Positions 1 to 5,072 of a stretch of 8,625 bases of DNA are shown piece after piece. The first letter of the stretch is position 1. Each line of letters opens with the position of its first letter. The notes beneath the pieces are model-generated. The model did no database searches. It was not told the origin of the DNA and saw only the letters and a list, made by a program, of their open reading frames with translations. This DNA is from Luedemannella flava. Its GTDB lineage: Bacteria > Actinomycetota > Actinomycetes > Mycobacteriales > Micromonosporaceae. Location: NCBI RefSeq assembly GCF_039528515.1, contig NZ_BAAALT010000144.1, forward strand, positions 1 to 8,625. The letters are read 5' to 3'. The position numbers and the translations under genes were made by a program.

Positions 1-144
1 ACCGACGTCGAGCGCGCGACCCAGCGGGCGCGAGCGCTCGGCCTCCTCCCGGTCCAGCAGTGTGGCGATGCTGTCGGCGGCGGCCGTTCCGTAGCCCTCC
101 CAAGGGGTGATTCCCCAGCGGTACATGCGGGCGTAGTTCGTCAT
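1..144 (-). CDS. Class I SAM-dependent methyltransferase, N-terminal part (runs off left edge)
   Basis: Only the first 48 codons are in the window; the frame is open to the left edge. The ATG at 142-144 has a strong ribosome binding site, GGAGGT (complement of 153-158), 8 nt upstream, so the start is well supported. The peptide begins MTNYARMYRWGITPWEGYG, has a helical stretch with LLDREEAERSRPLG, and ends in RALDVG. That ending is the beginning of methyltransferase motif I (LDVGCGxG), which binds S-adenosylmethionine. This N-terminal layout is typical of small stand-alone actinobacterial methyltransferases (family knowledge). The substrate cannot be told because the rest of the protein is missing. 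The gene diverges from the toxin-antitoxin pair at 275 with about 130 bp between the starts. The methyltransferase call is fairly sure; any more specific name would be a guess. Confidence 0.75.
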   Translation of the reverse strand, partial: MTNYARMYRWGITPWEGYGTAAADSIATLLDREEAERSRPLGRALDVG

Positions 145-274
145 ACAGTCCCACCTCCCCCGTCGCCATTGAAGCACGCCGATTCAGCCGGCCTTCCCGG
201 CCCGGACGGGTCATATGTACGTGGGATCGCTCTATCCTGGCGTCACAGTGGCAGTCACAGCTATCGTCACAGTC
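145..274. promoter_or_regulatory. Divergent intergenic region, methyltransferase / toxin-antitoxin
   Basis: This 130-bp stretch separates two divergent starts and must hold promoters for both. On the plus strand TATCCT at 233-238 is a possible -10 element, but no good -35 stands 16-18 bp upstream. On the minus strand the AT-rich CATATG around 212-217 is the only -10-like sequence. The right part carries the 12-bp repeats annotated separately. The methyltransferase ribosome binding site lies at 153-158. The promoter assignments are weak; the existence of a divergent control region follows from gene orientation. Confidence 0.4.
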
Positions 275-284
275 ATGGCCACAG
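242..284 (+). repeat. Four 12-bp-spaced GTCACAG-type repeats, candidate antitoxin operator
   Basis: GTCACAG occurs at 242-248, 254-260 and 266-272, and GCCACAG follows at 278-284. All four copies start exactly 12 bp apart. The array spans the likely transcription start and the antitoxin ATG at 275. Ribbon-helix-helix antitoxins commonly bind short repeats spaced about one helical turn apart and repress their own operon (family knowledge). The repeat and its spacing are seen directly; the operator role is inferred. Confidence 0.5.
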
Positions 285-523
285 CGAATCTCACGGTCTC
301 TCTGGATCCGGCTGTCATCGACATGGCGAAGGCTCAGGCTGCCCAGCACGGCATGGCCGCTTCCGCATGGGTCGCCAAGCTGATCCGGGATGCCGCCCTG
401 GTCGAGGCATCCCGTCGCTACGACGCCTACAACCTGGCCAGCGGAGATGGTCCGGAGATGGCCGTGTGGGACGCCGCGAACTCGGCAGAGCAGGACGAAC
501 GCCTGGCTGGTGCTGAGTGGTGA
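275..523 (+). CDS. Ribbon-helix-helix (CopG/MazE-like) antitoxin
   Basis: This gene encodes an 82-residue protein. Residues 4-10 (ANLTVSL) look like the DNA-contacting beta strand of a ribbon-helix-helix dimer. Two predicted helices follow, around residues 11-24 and 27-45 (ending SAWVAKLIRDAAL). The polar C-terminal half, ending DERLAGAEW, is what such antitoxins use to wrap and block their toxin. The TGA stop overlaps the GTG start of the toxin gene, a classic coupled arrangement. I chose the ATG at 275 because the fold starts right after it. The same frame also offers GTG at 248 and ATG at 215, which would add a hydrophobic repeat-encoded leader; none of these starts has a good ribosome binding site, so a leaderless transcript is possible. 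The likely role is to neutralise the toxin and repress the operon through the upstream repeats. Antitoxin identity rests on fold pattern and context. Confidence 0.75.
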   Translation: MATANLTVSLDPAVIDMAKAQAAQHGMAASAWVAKLIRDAALVEASRRYDAYNLASGDGPEMAVWDAANSAEQDERLAGAEW

Positions 524-813
524 ACCAGGGCGAGATCTACGAACACAACGTCAACGGCGTACGCTTCCGCGTCCTGGTCGTTTCCTCCGACGGACACAAC
601 CAGGCACGGACCCCGTGGGTCGCGCCGATCCGGCACGGCACCGCCGACATCCCGCCCTACCTGGTCGCACTTCATGACGCTGACCCGCTCGGCGGGGCCG
701 TCGACCTGGACCGGCTCCGACGTGCGGCACCCAACGGGCCGTCACTGGGTCTGGTAACAGGAACGACCATGAACCGCGTCCGAGAAGCGGTCGTCGCCGT
801 ATTCGCGGCGTGA
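520..813 (+). CDS. PemK/MazF-like toxin (probable endoribonuclease)
   Basis: This gene encodes a 97-residue protein, within the usual 90-120 range for MazF-type toxins. The family pattern is recognisable: GEIYEHN at 4-10 (family G-[ED]-[IV]-[YW]), RVLVVSSDGHN at 17-27 (family RPVVVVS-D-N), VAPI at 34-37, VDLDRLR at 61-67, and a C-terminal helix around GTTMNRVREAVVAVF. MazF toxins cut single-stranded RNA at short motifs. The residues after API are RHG, where canonical MazF often has a catalytic Thr/Ser, so this copy is divergent and its activity cannot be assumed. The start is GTG at 520, overlapping the antitoxin stop, or GTG at 517, one codon earlier; translational coupling fits either. The gene ends 32 bp from the 3' end of the convergent tRNA-Ala. 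The call as toxin of a type II pair is fairly sure; the cleavage specificity is unknown. Confidence 0.72.
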   Translation: MNQGEIYEHNVNGVRFRVLVVSSDGHNQARTPWVAPIRHGTADIPPYLVALHDADPLGGAVDLDRLRRAAPNGPSLGLVTGTTMNRVREAVVAVFAA

Positions 814-845
814 CACGTCCAAACGCCTGATCAGGGTCTGAAAAG

Positions 846-918
846 TGGAGCCGAGGGGAATCGAACCCCTAACCCCCGCCTTGCAAAGGCGGTGCTCTGC
901 CAATTGAGCTACGGCCCC
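846..918 (-). tRNA. tRNA-Ala (anticodon TGC)
   Basis: A full 73-nt cloverleaf reads on the minus strand. The acceptor stem GGGGCCG pairs with CGGCTCC, with one G-T wobble. The D arm contains AGCTCAATTGGCAGAGC. The anticodon stem CCGCC/GGCGG closes loop TTTGCAA, giving anticodon TGC for alanine. The T arm has GTTCGATTC and the discriminator is A. The 3' CCA is not encoded; CTTTTC follows. It lies 23 nt downstream of the DLW-39 gene and is likely co-transcribed with it and tRNA-Ile. Confidence 0.96.
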
Positions 919-941
919 GGGCGGAGGTGCTGCGTGCGCCC

Positions 942-1070
942 CTACCGGAGGTCGGGGGCGGTTGTCGCCTCGTGCCAGAGTGCGCGCTCGTCGTTGGCGC
1001 TCTTGACCTTCTTGGCCACGTAGGCGCCGGCGCCGACCAGTGCGGCGAGGATGAGCAGCTTCTTCCACAT
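942..1070 (-). CDS. DLW-39 family microprotein
   Basis: This 42-residue protein begins MWKKLLILAALVGAGAYVAK, a single hydrophobic segment of about 16 residues after a short basic start. A basic stretch (KKVKSAND) follows, then the acidic tail with ERALWHEAT, which matches the D/E-x-x-LW motif that names the DLW-39 family. Such proteins of about 39 residues are found in actinobacteria between tRNA-Ile and tRNA-Ala near gyrA, exactly the position here (family knowledge). The function is unknown; one membrane pass with a cytoplasmic tail is the simplest reading. The ATG at 1068-1070 is preceded by AGAGGTGG, 8 nt upstream, which favours it over the in-frame start at 1127 inside the tRNA-Ile gene. 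The spacers to the two tRNAs are 33 and 23 nt, suggesting that its message is released by tRNA processing. Confidence 0.85.
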   Translation of the reverse strand: MWKKLLILAALVGAGAYVAKKVKSANDERALWHEATTAPDLR

Positions 1071-1103
1071 GGCGCTAACCACCTCTGGCTGGCGGGCGGG
1101 AAG

Positions 1104-1177
1104 TGGGGCTAGATGGAATCGAACCATCGACCTCAGAGTTATCAGCTCTGCGCTCTAACCGACTGAGCTATAGCCCC
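1104..1177 (-). tRNA. tRNA-Ile (anticodon GAT)
   Basis: A complete 74-nt cloverleaf reads on the minus strand. The acceptor stem GGGGCTA pairs perfectly with TAGCCCC. The D arm contains AGCTCAGTCGGTTAGAGC. The anticodon stem CAGAG/CTCTG closes loop CTGATAA, giving anticodon GAT for isoleucine. The T arm has GGTTCGATTCC and the discriminator is A. No 3' CCA is encoded. It is the first gene of the tRNA-Ile / DLW-39 / tRNA-Ala cluster. Confidence 0.97.
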
Positions 1178-1217
1178 CTGCCCCGACCGGTTGCCCGGAC
1201 GGGCGGCGCGAGGAGAA

Positions 1218-1246
1218 ACGTTACAGCACTCCTCCTCGCTCACCAA
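1218..1246 (-). promoter_or_regulatory. Candidate promoter of the tRNA-Ile / DLW-39 / tRNA-Ala cluster
   Basis: On the minus strand TTGGTG (complement of 1241-1246) is followed after 17 bp by TAACGT (complement of 1218-1223), which fits the actinobacterial TAnnnT -10 pattern. Transcription would start near 1211, about 34 nt before the tRNA-Ile 5' end. The spacing is ideal, but each hexamer matches the consensus at only half its positions. Confidence 0.4.
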
Positions 1247-1262
1247 AACGGGTATCCACCTC

Positions 1263-1285
1263 GGCCCTGTCAGCGTGACGGGGCC
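1263..1285 (-). terminator. Candidate hairpin terminator after the gyrA-DUF3566 operon
   Basis: Two 10-base arms (1263-1272 and 1276-1285) are complementary except for one position (a C-A mismatch in the minus-strand RNA), with a 3-nt loop. The hairpin begins 5 nt after the DUF3566 stop and lies upstream of the tRNA promoter. No U-tract follows, as is usual for actinobacterial hairpins. The position supports termination or attenuation; function is inferred. Confidence 0.45.
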
Positions 1286-1289
1286 CTCG

Positions 1290-2466
1290 TCAATCCTTCT
1301 CGGACAGGGTCAGCTCGATGCCGCCGACGAGGTCGGCGCACACGTTGTAGACGAACGCGCCCAGCGTCATCAGGGCCGTGAACAGGACCATGTTCACCGC
1401 GCCGAGTAGGACCGACGCGCCGATGACGCCCTTGGCCGTGATCTTGACGCCGTCCTGGCCGACCATGTCGGCGAGCGCCTTGTTCACGCTCGCGAACACG
1501 CCCATGGCGTCCAGCGCCAGGTACAGCACCGAGGTGGCCACGATCGCCACGATGAACAGCACGAGCGACACCGCGAACGCGAACTTCATGACGGACCACG
1601 GGTCGATCCGCTTGAGGTGCAGGCGCGCGCGACGCGGGCCACGGGCCGTCGCGCCGGCGACCGTGGCGCGGGCCGTGCGGACCGCGTCCGTGACCCGGGC
1701 GGCGCCGACGGCGGCCGCGCCGGCGGCGGGCGCGCTCGTGGGCGCGGTGGGAGCGTCGGCCGCCGGGTTCACCGAGGTCGACGAGAGCGCCGACGGGGTG
1801 CTCGAGGAGACCGGGACGGCCGCCGTGCCCTTCACCGGCGTGCCGGCGTACAGCGACGACGAGACGCCGGGCCGGCGGGTGCCCGTCTCGGGGGACGACG
1901 ACGTCGGCACGGACGCCTTCGCTGTGACCGAGGCGCTCCCAGCGGCCGGAACGCCCGCCGGCGGGGTGGCCGGGGCCGGGGCGGGTGCGGACGCCCGCGC
2001 GGTCACGACCGGCGCGGGCTCCTCGGTGGGCTTCACCTTCGCGGTCCCCGTCGCGGCGGCGGCAGCCGTCGGCGGCGTGGCCGGCGCGGGATCCGCCGGG
2101 CTGTCGTCCGTACTCTCGGAGGTTTTGCCGTTGGTCTTGACCGACGTGCGGCTCTCCTTGATCGCGGCGGGCGCGGCCCNGGGGGGCCGCGGCGCGGGCC
2201 GCGGCGCCCGCGCCCGGAGTGGGCGCGGGCGTCGCGAGCGACCCGGCGGCGACGCCGCCGCTCTCAGGCGAACTGTCAGCCTTCTCGGACGTGGCCGACG
2301 GCTTGGCGGCCGGCGGCTTGGTGGCGGATTCGGGAGCGGCGGCATCCGACGCGGCACCCTCCGTCGTGTCCGGCTTGTCAGCCGTGGGCACGATGGTCTT
2401 GGGCTCCTCGTCCGACGGTGCCGTCGAGGTCCCCGAAGCCCCCGACTTCGCCTGCGTCTCCGTCAT
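1290..2466 (-). CDS. DUF3566 membrane protein, frame interrupted by one ambiguous base
   Basis: The gene starts at ATG 2464-2466, 3 nt after the gyrA stop, with its ribosome binding site inside the gyrA end; translation is probably coupled. The N-terminal part reads MTETQAKSGASG and continues as roughly 275 residues rich in Ala, Pro, Thr and Ser, likely disordered. The last 114 residues form the DUF3566 domain: the entry motif LKRIDPWSVMKFAF, a first membrane segment (about residues 293-318), a loop with NKALADMVG, a second membrane segment (about 347-372), and the end GGIELTLSEKD. The frame changes at the N at 2180. Removing that base joins both halves into one 391-residue protein reading AAPRAAPAAIKES across the junction. 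The gene is therefore probably intact and the break a sequencing artefact. DUF3566 proteins follow gyrA in many actinobacteria and their function is not established. Confidence 0.88.
2172..2191. other. Ambiguous base in a GC-only inverted repeat (assembly flaw)
   Basis: The single N of the window, at 2180, sits between the arms of an 8-bp perfect GC-only inverted repeat (2172-2179 and 2184-2191) next to a run of six G. Such sequence often causes base-calling compression. The reading frame of the surrounding gene shifts exactly here and is restored if the N is dropped. Confidence 0.85.
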
Positions 2467-2469
2467 GGA

Positions 2470-4974
2470 CTATTCCTGTTCGTCCGGCTCGTCTGCGTTA
2501 CGAGCTATCGCCACCAAAGTCACACCATCAGGCAGGTCCATCAGCTTGACCCCCATTGTGTTCCGGTCGCGCGTCCTGCGCACCGGCTTCACGGGAGTCC
2601 GGATAACTCCCCCATTGGACGTGATGGCGAACAGCTCGTCGTCCGGGCTGATCACCACTGCGCCCACAAGTCCACCACGACGCTGGGTGATCTTCGCGGT
2701 CAGGACACCCTTTCCGCCCCGGCCCTGGATGGGGTACTCCTCGATCGGCGTCCGCTTGGCGTAGCCGCCGTCGGTCGCGGTCAGCACATCCATGCCGTCC
2801 CGGACCACCTCCATCGCGAGCAGTTCGTCCCCGTCGCCGAAGCGCATGCCGATCACCCCGGACGTGGCGCGGCCCATCGGGCGCAGCGCCTCGTCCGTGG
2901 CCGAGAAACGGATCGCCTGGGCCTGCTTGCTTACCAGCAGCAGGTCGTCCTCCGATGCTAGGAGGGCGGCGCCAACCAGCTCATCGTTGTCCCGCAGGTT
3001 GATCGCGATGATGCCGCCGGTGCGGTTCGAGTCGAATTCGCTCAGCGCCGTCTTCTTGACCAACCCGTTCTTCGTCGCCAGGACAAGATACGGCGCGACG
3101 TCGTAGTTGGGAATCTCGATGACCTGAGCGATCTGCTCTTCCGGCTGGAAGGCCAGCAGGTTCGCCACGTGCTGACCCTTGGCCGTGCGCTGCGCTTCGG
3201 GAAGTTCGTACGCCTTCGCCCGGTAGACGCGCCCCTTGTTTGTCAGGAACAGGATCCAGTCGTGGGTCGAGCAGACGAAGAAGTGGCTGACGATGTCGTC
3301 CTGGCGCAGCGTCGCCCCGGACACGCCCTTGCCGCCCCGGCGCTGCGACCGGTAGAGGTCGACCTTGGTGCGCTTGGCGTACCCGGTCCGGGTGATCGTG
3401 ACCACCACGTCCTCGCGGGCGATGAGGTCCTCCATCGAGACCTCGCCGTCGAACGGGACAATCCGGGTACGCCGCTCGTCGCCCCACTTCGCCACGACCT
3501 CGGCCAGCTCGTCCGAAATGATCTTCCGCTGCCGGGCCGGGGTCGCCAGGATGTCCTTGAAGTCCTTGATCCGCAGCTCGATGTCGCTCAGCTCGTCGAT
3601 GATCCGCTGACGCTCCAGGGCGGCCAGGCGGCGCAGCTGCATGTCGAGGATCGCGGTCGCCTGGATCTCGTCCACGTCGAGCAGCCGCATGAGGCCCGTC
3701 TTGGACTCCTCGGCGCTCGGCGAGCGGCGGATCAGGGCGATGACCTCGTCGAGCAGGTCCAGCGCCTTGACCAGACCGCGCAGGATGTGCGCGCGCTCCT
3801 CGGCCTTGCGCAGCCGAAACGCCGTCCGACGCTGGATGACCTGGATCTGGTGGGCCACGTAGTAGCGCACGAACTGGGCCAGGTTCAGCGTGCGCGGCAC
3901 GCCGTCGACCAGCGCCAGCATGTTGGCGCCGAACGTCTCCTGCAGTTGGGTGTGCTTGTAGAGGTTGTTCAGCACCACCTTGGCGACCGCGTCGCGCTTG
4001 AGCACGAGCACGAGCCGCAGGCCGGTACGGCCGGACGACTCGTCGCGGATGTCGGCGATGCCGGCGAGCTTGCCCTCGCGGATCAGGTCCGCGACGCGCT
4101 CGGCCAGGTTGTCGGGATTGACCTGGTACGGCAGCTCGGTCACCACGAGGCAGGCGCGGCCGCGCTTGTCCTCCTCGACGTCGACGACCGCCCGCATCCG
4201 GATCGAGCCGCGGCCGGTACGGTACGCCTCCTGGATCGGCGTGGTGCCGACGATGAGGCCGCGGGTCGGGAAGTCAGGACCCTTGACGATCTCGATGAGC
4301 TGTTCGAGCGTGGTCGCCTCGTCCGCGTCGGGGTTGTCCAGGCACCACTGCACCGCCGCGCCGATCTCGCGCAGGTTGTGCGGCGGGATCTTGGTGGCCA
4401 GGCCGACCGCGATGCCCTCGGAACCGTTGACGAGCAGGTTCGGGATGCGCGACGGCAGGATGGTGGGCTCCTTGGCCCGCCCGTCGTAGTTGTCCTGCAT
4501 ATCGACGGTGTCCTCGTCGATATCGCGCAGCATCTCCATCGCCAGCGGCGCCAGCCGGCTTTCGGTATATCTCATGGCCGCTGGTGGGTCGTTACCCGGG
4601 GAGCCGAAGTTGCCGTTGCCGTCGACCAGCGGGTAGCGCATGGACCAGTCCTGGGCCATGCGGACCAGGGCCATGTAGATCGACGAGTCGCCGTGCGGGT
4701 GGAACTGGCCCATGACGTCACCGACAACGCGGGAGCACTTCACGTAGCCGCGGTCCGGGCGGTAGCCCGAGTCGTACATCGCGTAAAGGATCTTGCGGTG
4801 TACGGGCTTGAGCCCGTCCCGCACGTCCGGCAGGGCCCGGCTCACGATCACGCTCATGGCGTAGTCGAGGTACGAGCGCTGCATCTCCACTTCGAGGCCG
4901 ACCGGCTCGATGCGCCCGTGGATGCCGACCTCGGCACCCGGCTCGATCGGCTCGCCGCCTGGAGTTTCCGTCAC
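2470..4974 (-). CDS. gyrA: DNA gyrase subunit A
   Basis: GyrA is the DNA-breaking subunit of the A2B2 gyrase, which introduces negative supercoils using ATP hydrolysed by GyrB. The protein has 834 residues from GTG 4972-4974, which has AAGGG 6 nt upstream; the TTG two codons earlier would abut that site and is less likely. The breakage-reunion domain occupies about residues 20-500, with EMQRSYLDYAMSVIVSRALP near the start, HPHGD at 92-96 and catalytic Tyr136 in AAMRYTE (E. coli Tyr122). The C-terminal beta-pinwheel carries the GyrA box QRRGGKG at 544-550, which marks gyrase rather than topoisomerase IV. The quinolone-determining Ser83 equivalent is Ser97, but the Asp87 equivalent is Met101, which is unusual. 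It follows gyrB by 98 bp and leads into the DUF3566 gene after 3 nt. Confidence 0.97.
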   Translation of the reverse strand: MTETPGGEPIEPGAEVGIHGRIEPVGLEVEMQRSYLDYAMSVIVSRALPDVRDGLKPVHRKILYAMYDSGYRPDRGYVKCSRVVGDVMGQFHPHGDSSIYMALVRMAQDWSMRYPLVDGNGNFGSPGNDPPAAMRYTESRLAPLAMEMLRDIDEDTVDMQDNYDGRAKEPTILPSRIPNLLVNGSEGIAVGLATKIPPHNLREIGAAVQWCLDNPDADEATTLEQLIEIVKGPDFPTRGLIVGTTPIQEAYRTGRGSIRMRAVVDVEEDKRGRACLVVTELPYQVNPDNLAERVADLIREGKLAGIADIRDESSGRTGLRLVLVLKRDAVAKVVLNNLYKHTQLQETFGANMLALVDGVPRTLNLAQFVRYYVAHQIQVIQRRTAFRLRKAEERAHILRGLVKALDLLDEVIALIRRSPSAEESKTGLMRLLDVDEIQATAILDMQLRRLAALERQRIIDELSDIELRIKDFKDILATPARQRKIISDELAEVVAKWGDERRTRIVPFDGEVSMEDLIAREDVVVTITRTGYAKRTKVDLYRSQRRGGKGVSGATLRQDDIVSHFFVCSTHDWILFLTNKGRVYRAKAYELPEAQRTAKGQHVANLLAFQPEEQIAQVIEIPNYDVAPYLVLATKNGLVKKTALSEFDSNRTGGIIAINLRDNDELVGAALLASEDDLLLVSKQAQAIRFSATDEALRPMGRATSGVIGMRFGDGDELLAMEVVRDGMDVLTATDGGYAKRTPIEEYPIQGRGGKGVLTAKITQRRGGLVGAVVISPDDELFAITSNGGVIRTPVKPVRRTRDRNTMGVKLMDLPDGVTLVAIARNADEPDEQE

Positions 4975-5007
4975 GATCAACCCTTTGTCATAAATTCGGC
5001 AAACGAC

Positions 5008-5061
5008 TGTGGATAAGTCAGTGGGTCACACTGTGGATAACGCTGTGGACGATGTGGAAAA
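5008..5061 (-). promoter_or_regulatory. Cluster of four DnaA-box-like sequences between gyrB and gyrA
   Basis: The perfect DnaA box TTATCCACA (TGTGGATAA on the plus strand) occurs at 5008-5016 and 5032-5040. Two near matches follow in the same orientation: TGTGGACGA at 5044-5052 and TGTGGAAAA at 5053-5061. Starts are spaced 24, 12 and 9 bp. The cluster occupies most of the 98-bp gyrB-gyrA spacer, directly upstream of the gyrA ribosome binding site. The box sequence is the established target of the initiator DnaA; binding here is inferred. Confidence 0.65.
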
Positions 5062-5072
5062 CGCAGGCAGCC

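Noticed and set aside
242..284. CRISPR-like array.
   Set aside because: The units are 7 bp repeated every 12 bp, far too short for CRISPR repeats and spacers; an operator array fits better.
826..835. Palindrome CCTGATCAGG between toxin and tRNA-Ala as a terminator.
   Set aside because: The 10-bp palindrome cannot form more than a 3-bp stem once a loop is allowed, so it is not a convincing terminator.
1378..2961. A 527-codon open frame on the plus strand across the DUF3566 gene and gyrA end.
   Set aside because: It reads antisense to two supported genes, is low in complexity and passes through the ambiguous base.
3169..5016. A 615-codon open frame on the plus strand opposite gyrA.
   Set aside because: Same artefact as opposite gyrB; no ribosome binding site and no recognisable domain, and it crosses the DnaA-box spacer.
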